This document shows, one piece after another, positions 18,071 through 26,431 of a DNA stretch of 64,000 nucleotides (position 1 is its first letter; each line of letters begins with the position of its first letter). The notes beneath the pieces were generated by a model. It ran no database searches, was not told the origin of the DNA, and saw nothing but the letters and a program-made list of their open reading frames with translations. A program made the position numbers and the translations under genes. Source of the stretch: Nitratireductor indicus C115 (GTDB lineage: Bacteria; Pseudomonadota; Alphaproteobacteria; Rhizobiales; Rhizobiaceae); contig NZ_AMSI01000018.1 of assembly GCF_000300515.1 (NCBI RefSeq), forward strand, positions 39,749 to 103,748, in the 5' to 3' direction.

Positions 18071-20491
18071 ATGGAGGAGACGGGCGCGGAAACTCCGGGG
18101 CGCAGCAGGGCCTCACGAGTGGTTCAGACGGTTCTCACCGTCAGCATCATCGTACTTGCTGTGTCCGCGCTTTACATCTCGGTGCTGGTTTTCCAGCGCC
18201 AGGAAGCGCTCAGCCAGATATTTCGCTACAACATCGCCTTCAGCGCAAGCCAGGGCATGAACGAGTTGCTGCGCTTCCGGCAGCGTGTCGCGGGCCTTCT
18301 CGTGGATCCGCCGCAGACCACCAAACAGGATGTGGAGCTGCGCTATCAGATCCTGCTCAGCCGCATGAGTCTTTTCGACAGCGGCGAGTTCAAGAACTTC
18401 GTCAATGATGTGCCCGATACACAGCAGACGGTGGCGGACATGTCGCGGGTGGTGCATGAGATATCCACCTTCATCGGCGACATAGACGAGAAGGAAAACG
18501 CGCTGCGGGCCCTGGAGCTTACAGCGCCCCTTGAGCGGCAAATGGTGTCGCTTGCCTCGCAGGCCAACGAATATGGCGCAACATTGCAGGCGCGCGACCA
18601 GAATGAACTGTTGCGGCTGCACTGGATCTTTTCGCTGCTGGCGCTCGGACTCGTCGTCAGCGGCTTCATATTCGTGGCCATGCTGCGATGGCAGCACCGG
18701 CTTCAGATCAGCGTCCAGGAGCGCCTGAGGGCGACGAACGAAGACCTTCTTCGCACCAGCGCCGAACTGATCGAGAGCGCGGAAGCGGCGCGCCTGGCAA
18801 ATGAAGAACTCAGCACGCAGAACCTGCTTTTCAACACCGCGCTCAACAACATGTCGCATGGCCTGTGCATGTTCGATGCGGAGCAGGAACTCATCGTCAG
18901 CAATCGCAAGATGGAGAGCATCTACGGGTTGAAGAGCGATCAGGTGAAGCCCGGCGTTTCCCTGTCGGGCCTCGTGGAAAGCATGGTGGAAAGCGGCGCG
19001 TGCAGGGAGGATGAGGCCCATCGCATCGCGGACCTGCAGACGAAGCTGATCAAACAAAACCGGTCCGATACGCTGATTCAGGAATTGCGCGACGGACGCA
19101 CCATCCTGATCTCGCATCAGCCCATGAAGGGCGGTGGCTGGGTCGCCACCTATGAGGACATCACCGAGCGGCATAAGGCGCAAGCCCAGGTGGCCTATAT
19201 GGCGCGCCACGATACGCTCACCGACCTGCCGAACCGCCTCATGATGCGCGAGCGGCTGGAGGAAATCTTGCAGACCAGCAGCGAACGCGGGCTTGCGGCG
19301 GCGGTGATGTGCATCGACCTCGACAATTTCAAGAGCATCAACGATACGCTTGGTCATCCCATCGGCGATGCACTTTTGCGGGCGGTGGCGGGCCGCATCC
19401 GCAACACCGTGCGGGAAAGCGACTGCATCGCGCGGCTTGGCGGTGACGAGTTCGTTGTAGTGCAGGGCAATCTGGAGAAGCTGGAGCAGGCGAGCACGCT
19501 GGCCAAACGGCTCATCCTGGCTATCGACGCCCCTTATCTCATCGACGGGCATCAGATTCTGACGAGCGCGAGCGTCGGCATCTCCACGACCATCGACAGC
19601 CGTGAAGAGGTGGACGATCTGCTGATGCAGGCGGATGTCGCCCTCTATCAGGCCAAGGCCGATGGGCGTGGCGTGTTCCGCTTCTACGAGCGAGGCATGA
19701 ACAAGCGCCTGCAGCGGCGCCGCGCGCTGGAAGCCGAATTGCGGTCAGCCAATCTCGACGAGCAGTTCCATCTTGTCTTCCAGCCCATTATCGATCTTGG
19801 CATGAACAAGGTGACGGCCTTCGAGGCCCTGCTGCGCTGGACGCATCCCACGCTCGGACCCATTCCGCCCGATGAGTTCATTTCGATTGCGGAAGACACG
19901 GGCGCCATCGTGCCACTTGGCGAATGGGTGCTGAGACAGGTCTGCCTCGAGACGAAGCGCCTGCCTGACGACATCAGCATTGCTGCCAATCTTTCGCCGA
20001 TGCAATTCAAGCGCGATGATATCGTGAGCACCGTGGCGCGGCTTCTGGAGGAGACGGAAACCGAGGCACATCGGCTCGAACTCGAAATCACCGAGACGCT
20101 GCTGCTCGAGGACAACCGCAAGCTTCATGCGGATCTGAGACGGTTGCGCAAACTTGGGTCGCGAATCTCGCTGGACGATTTCGGCACCGGTTATTCCTCG
20201 CTGAGCTACTTGCAGAAATTCGCCTTCGACAAGGTGAAGATTGACCGGTTGTTCATTAAGGATATCACCAAGAGCGCGGATCAGGCGGCAATCGTCCAGA
20301 CGATCCTCAATCTTTCCTACACTCTCGGCATGACGACCGTGGTGGAGGGAGTGGAGACCGAAGAGCAGCTGCGCATCATCCGTGCGATGGGAGGCAGCGA
20401 GGCTCAGGGCAATTTGTTCAGCAAGCCGATCCGCTCGGAAGAAATCGCGGAATTTCTGGCCGAACACAAGCGCAAGCGCAGCGCAGCCTGA
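18071..20491 (+). CDS. Membrane GGDEF-EAL protein with periplasmic sensor and PAS domain
   Basis: An 806-aa cyclic-di-GMP enzyme. TM1 is about 18-40, a periplasmic helical region about 41-183, TM2 about 184-206, a cytoplasmic helix then a PAS-like domain about 250-370, GGDEF about 380-540 and EAL about 555-800. The cyclase motif GGDEF is intact (457-461), with an RESD inhibitory site 5 residues before it. The phosphodiesterase motifs EAL (585-587), DDFGTGYSS (702-710) and VVEGVET are also intact, so both activities are possible. The preceding gene, 16 bp away, encodes a small exported protein that could act on the periplasmic domain. Confidence 0.92.
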   Translation: MEETGAETPGRSRASRVVQTVLTVSIIVLAVSALYISVLVFQRQEALSQIFRYNIAFSASQGMNELLRFRQRVAGLLVDPPQTTKQDVELRYQILLSRMSLFDSGEFKNFVNDVPDTQQTVADMSRVVHEISTFIGDIDEKENALRALELTAPLERQMVSLASQANEYGATLQARDQNELLRLHWIFSLLALGLVVSGFIFVAMLRWQHRLQISVQERLRATNEDLLRTSAELIESAEAARLANEELSTQNLLFNTALNNMSHGLCMFDAEQELIVSNRKMESIYGLKSDQVKPGVSLSGLVESMVESGACREDEAHRIADLQTKLIKQNRSDTLIQELRDGRTILISHQPMKGGGWVATYEDITERHKAQAQVAYMARHDTLTDLPNRLMMRERLEEILQTSSERGLAAAVMCIDLDNFKSINDTLGHPIGDALLRAVAGRIRNTVRESDCIARLGGDEFVVVQGNLEKLEQASTLAKRLILAIDAPYLIDGHQILTSASVGISTTIDSREEVDDLLMQADVALYQAKADGRGVFRFYERGMNKRLQRRRALEAELRSANLDEQFHLVFQPIIDLGMNKVTAFEALLRWTHPTLGPIPPDEFISIAEDTGAIVPLGEWVLRQVCLETKRLPDDISIAANLSPMQFKRDDIVSTVARLLEETETEAHRLELEITETLLLEDNRKLHADLRRLRKLGSRISLDDFGTGYSSLSYLQKFAFDKVKIDRLFIKDITKSADQAAIVQTILNLSYTLGMTTVVEGVETEEQLRIIRAMGGSEAQGNLFSKPIRSEEIAEFLAEHKRKRSAA

Positions 20492-20533
20492 GAAGGGCAG
20501 GCATGGAGCCCGGTGGCTCCGGTGTCAGTCCCT

Positions 20534-20577
20534 CAAAACAAAAAGGGCCCGTCACTCTCCATGCCAGTGACGGCCCT
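20534..20577 (-). terminator. Strong minus-strand intrinsic terminator
   Basis: AGGGCCGTCACT pairs with AGTGACGGGCCCT with one bulged base, followed on the minus strand by TTTTTGTTTTG. It would end a transcript that runs from the hydroxyacyl-CoA dehydrogenase gene through the repeats, or an unannotated small RNA starting inside them. Confidence 0.75.
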
Positions 20578-20619
20578 ATCTCGTTGTTCTTCCGTATTCG
20601 CACGGATGCGGGCGTTTTC

Positions 20620-20733
20620 ACCCATCTCGTAAAGCACGCCTCGATCTTTCAGATTCGCTGCTTGCCCTTTAAGTTCTCGACCTTACGCATGTCTTTACCC
20701 CCGAAGCGGTTCCCGATCCCGGGAGATATGCGT
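20620..20733. repeat. Possible second intergenic repeat family
   Basis: The string TTACGCATGTCTTTACCCCC with flanking CTTTCAGATTCGCTG resembles, from memory, an element found many times in Mesorhizobium and Brucella intergenic regions. No second copy was seen in this window, so the call depends on recollection and is weak. Confidence 0.3.
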
Positions 20734-20734
20734 T

Positions 20735-20836
20735 AGATCGGTTCACCGTTTCAGGGAAACCTTGAACCGTCTATCTCTTTGTTTTTCCGCATTTATGCAG
20801 ACGTCAGGTGATTCCACCTGACTGCAAAATACTCTA
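20735..20836 (-). repeat. Intergenic hairpin repeat, copy B
   Basis: In minus-strand order: TAGAGTATTTTGCAG, the palindrome GTCAGGTGGAATCACCTGAC, then TGCATAAATGCGG, AAAACAAAGAGATAG, and a GGTTCAAGGTTTCC / GGAAACGGTGAACC-like end. The same order occurs at 61591-61693. The first three bases, TAG, are the stop codon of the adjacent dehydrogenase gene. Confidence 0.8.
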
Positions 20837-21715
20837 GCGGGTCGGAACCGGCGTTTCGCCGCGATAGTCGTAAAAGCCTCGGCCCGTCTTGCGCCCGAGC
20901 CAGCCGGCCTCGACATATTTCACGAGGAGCGGGCAGGGGCGATATTTCGAATCCGCCAAGCCTTCGTGCAGGACCTGCATGATCGACAGACAGGTGTCGA
21001 GACCAATGAAATCGGCAAGCTGCAACGGTCCCATGGGATGGTTGGCGCCAAGCTTCATGGCAGTGTCGATGGCTTCCACCGTGCCGACACCTTCGTAAAG
21101 CGTGTAGATCGCCTCGTTGATCATCGGCAGCAGAATGCGATTGACGATGAAGGCAGGGAAGTCCTCGGCCACGGTGATCGTCTTGCCAAGCGCTTCCACG
21201 AAATGGCGAGCCATCTCGAACGTCTGGTCTTCCGTGGCGATGCCGCGAACCAATTCGACCAGCTTCATCACCGGAACGGGGTTCATGAAATGAATGCCGA
21301 TGAAGCGCTCTGCGCGATCGGTCTGTGCGGCAAGCCGCGTGATCGAGATCGAGGATGTGTTGGTGGCGAGCAGAGCCTCGGGGTTCAGGACGGGGCAGAG
21401 CTGCGAGAATATCTTGCGCTTGACGGTCTCGTCTTCGGTTGCCGCCTCGATGACCAGGTCCATATCGGCGAGGCCTTCCATCGTGGTGGCCGGTCCGATG
21501 CGTGCAAGCGTGTCCTGGCGTTCCTTGTCTTCCAGTTTCCCGGACGAGACCTGACGGGCCAGATTGCCGGAAATTGTGGCGATGCCCCCTTCGATGCGCT
21601 CCGCCGAAAGGTCATAGAGCTTGACCTGATAGCCCGCCAGCGCCGCCACGTGAGCGATGCCGCTGCCCATCTGGCCGGCGCCGATCACGCCCACTTTTTC
21701 AATCTTGCCTGTCAT
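20834..21715 (-). CDS. hbdA: 3-hydroxybutyryl-CoA (3-hydroxyacyl-CoA) dehydrogenase
   Basis: NAD-dependent oxidation of 3-hydroxyacyl-CoA in short-chain beta-oxidation or polyhydroxybutyrate metabolism. From ATG 21715 (MTGKIEKVGVIGAGQMGSG) it has 293 aa, the standard single-function length. The Rossmann loop GAGQMGSG is at 12-19, and NTSSISIT and GIHFMNPVP carry the catalytic Ser/Asn and His. It lies downstream of etfBA, separated by 221 bp and a terminator. The stop codon is part of repeat copy B. Confidence 0.94.
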   Translation of the reverse strand: MTGKIEKVGVIGAGQMGSGIAHVAALAGYQVKLYDLSAERIEGGIATISGNLARQVSSGKLEDKERQDTLARIGPATTMEGLADMDLVIEAATEDETVKRKIFSQLCPVLNPEALLATNTSSISITRLAAQTDRAERFIGIHFMNPVPVMKLVELVRGIATEDQTFEMARHFVEALGKTITVAEDFPAFIVNRILLPMINEAIYTLYEGVGTVEAIDTAMKLGANHPMGPLQLADFIGLDTCLSIMQVLHEGLADSKYRPCPLLVKYVEAGWLGRKTGRGFYDYRGETPVPTR

Positions 21716-21878
21716 ATCGAAAACCCCGTTGGGCGCGCGGCACCCTTCGTCAAACATATTGCGGTGCAAACTATATTGGCCCCGGCGGGGTCGTCTACCC
21801 CGCGTGCGGATAATTCGGCATGAGCGATCCCGTGGCGGGGCGTTTGGAGGAGGCTAATTGTCGCTGTGTTGCTCGAAC

Positions 21879-21914
21879 AGAAAAACCCCGCCTCCAGAGA
21901 GGCGGGGTTTTCTT
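21879..21914. terminator. Bidirectional intrinsic terminator after etfA
   Basis: AAAACCCCGCCTC and GAGGCGGGGTTTT form a perfect stem with a short loop, flanked by A and T tracts. It lies 23 bp after the etfA stop on the minus strand. Confidence 0.9.
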
Positions 21915-21936
21915 GCAAATCACTTTCCAAAAGAGC

Positions 21937-22866
21937 CTAAAGCGCTTTCTGGAGCTCCGGAACTGCCTCGAAGAGGTCGGCGACGAGGCCATAGTCCGCG
22001 ACCTGGAAGATCGGAGCTTCCTCGTCCTTGTTGATGGCGACGATGACCTTGGAATCCTTCATGCCGGCGAGGTGCTGGATGGCGCCGGAAATGCCGCAGG
22101 CGATATAGAGCTCGGGAGCAACCACCTTGCCGGTCTGGCCGACCTGCCAGTCGTTCGGTGCATAGCCGGCATCCACCGCCGCGCGCGACGCACCGACGGC
22201 AGCGCCCAGCTTGTCGGCAAGCGGAAGGATGACTTCCTCGAACTTCTCGGCGGAGCCAAGTGCACGACCGCCCGAAACGATGACCCGGGCAGAGGTGAGC
22301 TCAGGCCGGTCGCTGGCAGCGATCTGGTTCTCGACGAAGCTCGACAGGCCGGCGTCGGCCGGAGCGGAGACGCTTTCGACAGCGGCGGAGCCACCGTCGC
22401 CTGCCGCCTGGAAGGAGGCCGTGCGCACCGTGAGAACGCGTTTGCCGTCGGTCGATTCCACCGTCTGGATGGCGTTGCCGGCATAGATCGGGCGCTTGAA
22501 GGTCTTGGCGTCGACCACTTCGATCACGTCGGAAACCTGCATCACGTCGAGCAAGGCTGCAACGCGCGGCATGACGTTCTTGCCGGTCGTGGTCGAGGCG
22601 GCGACGAAGGTGTCGTAGCCGTCGGCGAGCGAAACCACGAGGTCGGCCATCGGCTCGGCCAGCTGCTCGGCCAGCGCGTCGCTCTCGGCAAGCAGCACCT
22701 TGCGCACGCCTGAAAGCTTGGCGGCGGCGTCGGCAGCCGCCTTGGCGCCCTTGCCGGCCACCAGCACGTCGATGTCGGAACCGATCCTGGAGGCGGCCGA
22801 AAGCGCCTTGGCGGTCTGGTCGGAAAGGCTCTGGTTGTCGTGTTCGGCAATCAAAAGAATGGCCAT
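21937..22866 (-). CDS. etfA: Electron transfer flavoprotein, alpha subunit
   Basis: FAD-binding subunit of the ETF heterodimer, which carries electrons from acyl-CoA and other dehydrogenases to ETF-ubiquinone oxidoreductase. The 309-aa protein starts [14 protein letters not shown] and has the C-terminal FAD domain with [44 protein letters not shown] and [10 protein letters not shown]. It is 18 bp downstream of etfB, in one operon. Confidence 0.97.
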   Translation of the reverse strand: MAILLIAEHDNQSLSDQTAKALSAASRIGSDIDVLVAGKGAKAAADAAAKLSGVRKVLLAESDALAEQLAEPMADLVVSLADGYDTFVAASTTTGKNVMPRVAALLDVMQVSDVIEVVDAKTFKRPIYAGNAIQTVESTDGKRVLTVRTASFQAAGDGGSAAVESVSAPADAGLSSFVENQIAASDRPELTSARVIVSGGRALGSAEKFEEVILPLADKLGAAVGASRAAVDAGYAPNDWQVGQTGKVVAPELYIACGISGAIQHLAGMKDSKVIVAINKDEEAPIFQVADYGLVADLFEAVPELQKAL

Positions 22867-22884
22867 TGTCTTTTTCCCTTCCGC

Positions 22885-23634
22885 TTAGATCACGCCGGCT
22901 TCGTTCTTGAGCTTGTCGACAAGCTCTGCGACCGAACCCACCTTGATGCCCGCCTTGCGTCCGGCAGGTTCTTCCGTCTTCAGAACCTTGAGGCGCGCCT
23001 TCACCGCGACGCCATAGTCGCCGGGGGCCTTCTCATCGAGCGGCTTCTTCTTCGCCTTCATGATGTTGGGAAGGGAGGCATAGCGCGGCTCGTTCAGGCG
23101 CAGATCGGTGGTGATGATGGCAGGCAGCTTCAGGTCCACGACCTGCAGACCGCCGTCGACCTCACGGGTGACCTTGGCTTTGCCGCCATCGAGTTCGACC
23201 TTGGAGGCAAATGTTCCCTGCGACCAGCCGAGAAGGGCGGCCAGCATCTGGCCGGTCTGGTTGCTGTCGTCATCGATCGCCTGCTTGCCGAGGAGGACGA
23301 TCTCGGGGCTTTCGGCCTCGACCACGCCCTTGAGAAGCTTGGCGACGTCGAGCGGCTCGACCGTTTCGTCGGTCTTGATGAGAATGGCGCGGTCGGCGCC
23401 CATGGCGAGCGCGGTGCGCAGCGTTTCCTGAGCCTTGTCCGGTCCGACGGAGACGGCGACGATCTCTTCGACCTTGCCTGCTTCCTTCAGGCGGATCGCT
23501 TCTTCAACTGCGATCTCGCAGAACGGGTTCATCGCCATCTTGACATTGGCAAGCTCGACACCCGTGCCGTCGGCCTTGACGCGCGGCTTAACGTTGGCGT
23601 CGATGACCCGCTTAACCGGAACAAGGACCTTCAT
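22885..23634 (-). CDS. etfB: Electron transfer flavoprotein, beta subunit
   Basis: AMP-binding partner of EtfA. The 249-aa protein starts [18 protein letters not shown], with [17 protein letters not shown] and the adenine-binding segment [19 protein letters not shown]. Of two nearby ATG codons, the one at 23634 is 9 nt from GGAAGG and fits better than 23640 (3 nt). A palindrome-covered promoter lies about 160 bp upstream. Confidence 0.96.
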   Translation of the reverse strand: MKVLVPVKRVIDANVKPRVKADGTGVELANVKMAMNPFCEIAVEEAIRLKEAGKVEEIVAVSVGPDKAQETLRTALAMGADRAILIKTDETVEPLDVAKLLKGVVEAESPEIVLLGKQAIDDDSNQTGQMLAALLGWSQGTFASKVELDGGKAKVTREVDGGLQVVDLKLPAIITTDLRLNEPRYASLPNIMKAKKKPLDEKAPGDYGVAVKARLKVLKTEEPAGRKAGIKVGSVAELVDKLKNEAGVI

Positions 23635-23787
23635 GCGCATTCACCTTCCGTAATGGGAACTCGGTTCTGGGAGCTGCAAAACAGCCTGTACACCGGCTGG
23701 TGTGCCGAAGGCCGACATGCGTGGGCAATTCGATTTTGCTCAATACCGCCCCTCGCACGGCTCGGCTGGCCGCCGGAGTTGGCGGGA

Positions 23788-23815
23788 CCGTAGAGAGACC
23801 TGACGTACAGGTCAA
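23788..23815 (-). promoter_or_regulatory. etfB promoter overlapped by a palindromic operator
   Basis: On the minus strand TTGACC (-35) is 17 bp from TACGGT (-10). GACCTG-N5-CAGGTC (23797-23813), a perfect inverted repeat, covers the -35 end and much of the spacer. The regulator is unknown; this geometry is typical of repression or MerR-type control. Confidence 0.5.
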
Positions 23816-23829
23816 TATGTCGTGAAGTC

Positions 23830-24597
23830 CTATTGCCGTCCCCAGTGCGGGGGCTTGCCCTCCACCGGAGCCGCCATGTCGGGCTTTTCCAGCTCGACGG
23901 CGCGGGGTTTTTCGATCTGCCGGTCGAAAAGCGTTACTTCGCGGCGTTTCAGGACGAGTACGAGAACCGCGCCTGCAAGAATGCCTCCGGCGTGCGCTGC
24001 CCAGGACACCTGGTTCTCCGTGTCGATCAGGAGCATCAGGAACTGGAAGCCGATCCACAGGGCAAGGACGATGAATGCGGGGATGCGCAGCGGAATGCGG
24101 GCGAAGGCCAGGACCCATATGCGGATACGCGGGTGCAGTATGAGGTAAGCGGCCACAATGCCGGCAATCGCACCCGATGCGCCGATCAGCGGCGCGTTGG
24201 AGTCGGGCGCGATGAAGCCGTGCATGTAGGCGCCGGCAACCGCGCATGCGAGATAGAACACGAGGTAGCGGAAATGGCCCAGTGCATCTTCGACATTGTC
24301 GCCGAAGACCCAGAGAAAGAGCATGTTTCCCCCCAGGTGCATCAAATCGCCATGCAGGAAGGAATAGGTGATGTAGGTGAGTGGCTCCGGCACCAGATCC
24401 AGTTCCGGCGGCAAGACGGCGAGATCGTGGGATACGGAAGGAATATAGCCAAGACCGAGGGCTGCGGCGAAAGCGAAATCCTCGCCGCCCACGGTGGTCA
24501 CCAGATAGGCGACGATGTTGACGGCGATCAGGGCCAGGGTGACGTATTGCCGCTTGATATAGCGCAGGCTGTTCGCGTCATATAACGGAATGAACAT
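23830..24597 (-). CDS. Rhomboid family intramembrane serine protease
   Basis: A 255-aa polytopic protein with about six transmembrane segments. The catalytic dyad is Ser141 in GASGAIAG and His202 in AAHAGG; HGDLMHLGGNM (82-92) is the conserved TM2 motif with oxyanion-site residues. The cytoplasmic tail is charged and proline-rich. ATG 24597 follows GAGGG at a 5-nt gap. It is the last gene in the SDR-HIG1-adenosyltransferase-rhomboid direction. Substrate is unknown. Confidence 0.92.
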   Translation of the reverse strand: MFIPLYDANSLRYIKRQYVTLALIAVNIVAYLVTTVGGEDFAFAAALGLGYIPSVSHDLAVLPPELDLVPEPLTYITYSFLHGDLMHLGGNMLFLWVFGDNVEDALGHFRYLVFYLACAVAGAYMHGFIAPDSNAPLIGASGAIAGIVAAYLILHPRIRIWVLAFARIPLRIPAFIVLALWIGFQFLMLLIDTENQVSWAAHAGGILAGAVLVLVLKRREVTLFDRQIEKPRAVELEKPDMAAPVEGKPPHWGRQ

Positions 24598-24687
24598 CGG
24601 AGCCCTCATTGCGGGCCCCGATCGGCCCTGCGGTCGTTTCGCTGCCACTTGCCTCGGACGACCTGACGGGTGGCCTTGGATGGAGCG

Positions 24688-25269
24688 CTATCGGTTCTGT
24701 CCTGGAACCCATAGCACGTCGAGGGCGCCATTGTCATTGACGGCGCGGGCCGCCACGAACAGGAAGTCGGAGAGGCGGTTGATGTAGCGCATGGCCGCAT
24801 CGCCGACGATTTCTCCGGGTTTCGCGCGAAGCTCCACCATGAGCCGTTCGGCACGCCGCGAGACGGTGCGGGCCAGGTGGAGCCCGGCGGCAGCCGGTGT
24901 GCCGCCCGGCAGGATGAAGGATTTGAGTGGATCGAGATTGGCATTGAGCGCGTCGATGTCTCGTTCCAGCCGGTCGACCTGGCTTTGCACGATCCGCAGG
25001 GGCTCATATTCAAGCGGTGCACCGGTGTCGGGTGTGGCGAGATCTGCGCCGAGGTCGAACAGGTCGTTCTGAATGGCGGCCAGCATCGCATCTATGTCGT
25101 GATGGCTTGCCCCGGTGTGAATGCGGGCCAGGCCAACGCAGGCATTGGTTTCGTCGATCGTGCCATAGGCAGCGACGCGCAGGTCGTTCTTCACACGTCT
25201 TTCTCGGCTGCCAAGCCCGGTTGTGCCGTCGTCGCCGGTGCGGGTGTAGATTTTGTTGAGCTTGACCAT
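24688..25269 (-). CDS. pduO: Cob(I)alamin adenosyltransferase, PduO type
   Basis: Transfers adenosyl from ATP to cob(I)alamin. The 193-aa four-helix protein has the N-terminal ATP motif YTRTGDDGTTGLG (8-20), GTIDETNA and the C-terminal YINRLSDFLFVAAR. These distinguish the PduO family from CobA/BtuR. It is 10 bp after the HIG1-like gene, so co-transcription is likely. No other cobalamin genes are near. Confidence 0.93.
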   Translation of the reverse strand: MVKLNKIYTRTGDDGTTGLGSRERRVKNDLRVAAYGTIDETNACVGLARIHTGASHHDIDAMLAAIQNDLFDLGADLATPDTGAPLEYEPLRIVQSQVDRLERDIDALNANLDPLKSFILPGGTPAAAGLHLARTVSRRAERLMVELRAKPGEIVGDAAMRYINRLSDFLFVAARAVNDNGALDVLWVPGQNR

Positions 25270-25279
25270 CGCCTATGTC

Positions 25280-25480
25280 TCAACCGCCGCGTGAACGGGA
25301 ATAGTAGAGTGCCAGCATCACGAAGACGATGGCGACGGCCTGCAGGATCACGCGGGCCTGCATCAGCTTGTTGGACGTGTTGCCGGAGCCACCGCGCATG
25401 AGATTGAGAAGGCCGCGCAGCAGCACGATGACGACGGCCATCATCACGAGGATGGCTAAGATGTTGAAGACGGTGGACAT
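25280..25480 (-). CDS. Twin-transmembrane HIG1-domain protein
   Basis: A 66-aa protein with two transmembrane helices (about 4-25 and 44-62) around a short basic loop containing NKLMQARVILQ. This is the HIG1/twin-TM pattern of small alphaproteobacterial proteins, related in fold to mitochondrial respiratory supercomplex factors. Function here is unknown. It lies between an SDR gene (20 bp) and the adenosyltransferase gene (10 bp). Confidence 0.82.
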   Translation of the reverse strand: MSTVFNILAILVMMAVVIVLLRGLLNLMRGGSGNTSNKLMQARVILQAVAIVFVMLALYYSRSRGG

Positions 25481-25500
25481 GGTGGCTTTCTTTTCTGAGG

Positions 25501-26349
25501 TCAGCCCTTGTCGGACAGGAAGCGATACAAGATGCGCGCCGGCAGAATGCGTTTCAATGCGACACCGATGCGCGCAGGCGTGGTTACCACATAGTGCGGC
25601 TGCGGCGCGGGGGAAACCAGCGCGTGGCTGAGCACGTTGTATACGGCTTCCGGGCCGAGCTTGAAACGGGATTTTACGCCGCCTTGCCGCAAGCGTGTCA
25701 GTTGAGCCTCATAGGCTTCGCGGTGGACGGAGTTTCGGTGATCGATATAGCGCTCGAACCAGGAAAGCCCGTTGCTGGCGATCTTTGAGGTGACAGGCCC
25801 CGGCTCGATCAGCGAGACATGGATGCCTGAACCTTCCAGCTCCGCACGCTGGCAAAGCATCAGGCCTTCCAGCGCGTGCTTCGAGGCGGCGTAGGCGCCC
25901 CGAAACCGGATGGGCAACAGGCCGAGGATCGATGAGCAATGGACGATGCGGCCATGTCCCTGCCGCCTCATGACGGGAACGATCCGGCGTGTGAGGTCGT
26001 GCCAGCCGAAGACATTGACCTCGAACTGATGGCGCAAGGCTTCGACCGGCAGGTCTTCCACTGCGCCGGCTTGCGCATAGGCGCCATTGTTGAACAGCGC
26101 GTCGAGCGTTCCGCCGGTTCGTTCCAGTACGCTATCGACGAGGGACGCGATCGATCCCGCGTCTGCATAATCGAGATAGAAGGCTTCTATGCCTTCATCT
26201 TCAAGCGCACGGATATCCTCCGGCTTGCGGGCGGTGGCAAAGACACGCCACCCGTCCTGCTTCAGGGCGCGGGCGCAATGGGCTCCGATGCCGGAAGAGG
26301 CGCCGGTCACAAGAATTGTCCGTATCGTACTGGTCAAGAAAGACCCCAC
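25501..26349 (-). CDS. Short-chain dehydrogenase/reductase family oxidoreductase
   Basis: A 282-aa SDR with the nucleotide motif TGASSGIG, NNGAYAQ, catalytic Ser in CSSILG and YAASK, followed by IEPGPV. The extended C-terminus and NNGAY pattern resemble retinol-dehydrogenase-like SDRs. The frame begins at GTG 26349; a TTG at 26337 has a better placed GGGG and may be the true start. Substrate cannot be predicted. It appears to lead the HIG1-adenosyltransferase-rhomboid group. Confidence 0.88.
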   Translation of the reverse strand: MGSFLTSTIRTILVTGASSGIGAHCARALKQDGWRVFATARKPEDIRALEDEGIEAFYLDYADAGSIASLVDSVLERTGGTLDALFNNGAYAQAGAVEDLPVEALRHQFEVNVFGWHDLTRRIVPVMRRQGHGRIVHCSSILGLLPIRFRGAYAASKHALEGLMLCQRAELEGSGIHVSLIEPGPVTSKIASNGLSWFERYIDHRNSVHREAYEAQLTRLRQGGVKSRFKLGPEAVYNVLSHALVSPAPQPHYVVTTPARIGVALKRILPARILYRFLSDKG

Positions 26350-26431
26350 TTGTGCATAAGGCGAAGGGTTTCAAAATTACGCTGCGCTGCGACACTTAAC
26401 GCGGAAGCGAATCGAAAAGAAGGATGACGCC

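Larger units (their letters stand above)
20492..20833. other. Gene-free stretch holding a terminator and two repeat elements
   Basis: It contains a minus-strand terminator (20534-20577), a region resembling a common rhizobial intergenic element (about 20620-20733) and repeat copy B, which runs to the stop codon of the dehydrogenase gene. A 13-codon frame with a good GGGGG ribosome-binding site (20690-20649, minus) lies inside the element and is probably not a gene. Confidence 0.6.

Noticed and set aside
18113-19552. Minus-strand 479-codon frame inside the GGDEF-EAL gene
   Set aside because: Its translation has no domain; the opposite strand carries complete GGDEF and PAS regions.
20649-20690. 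13-codon minus-strand frame with a good ribosome-binding site
   Set aside because: It lies inside a sequence that resembles a repeated intergenic element, so conservation could come from the repeat, not from coding.
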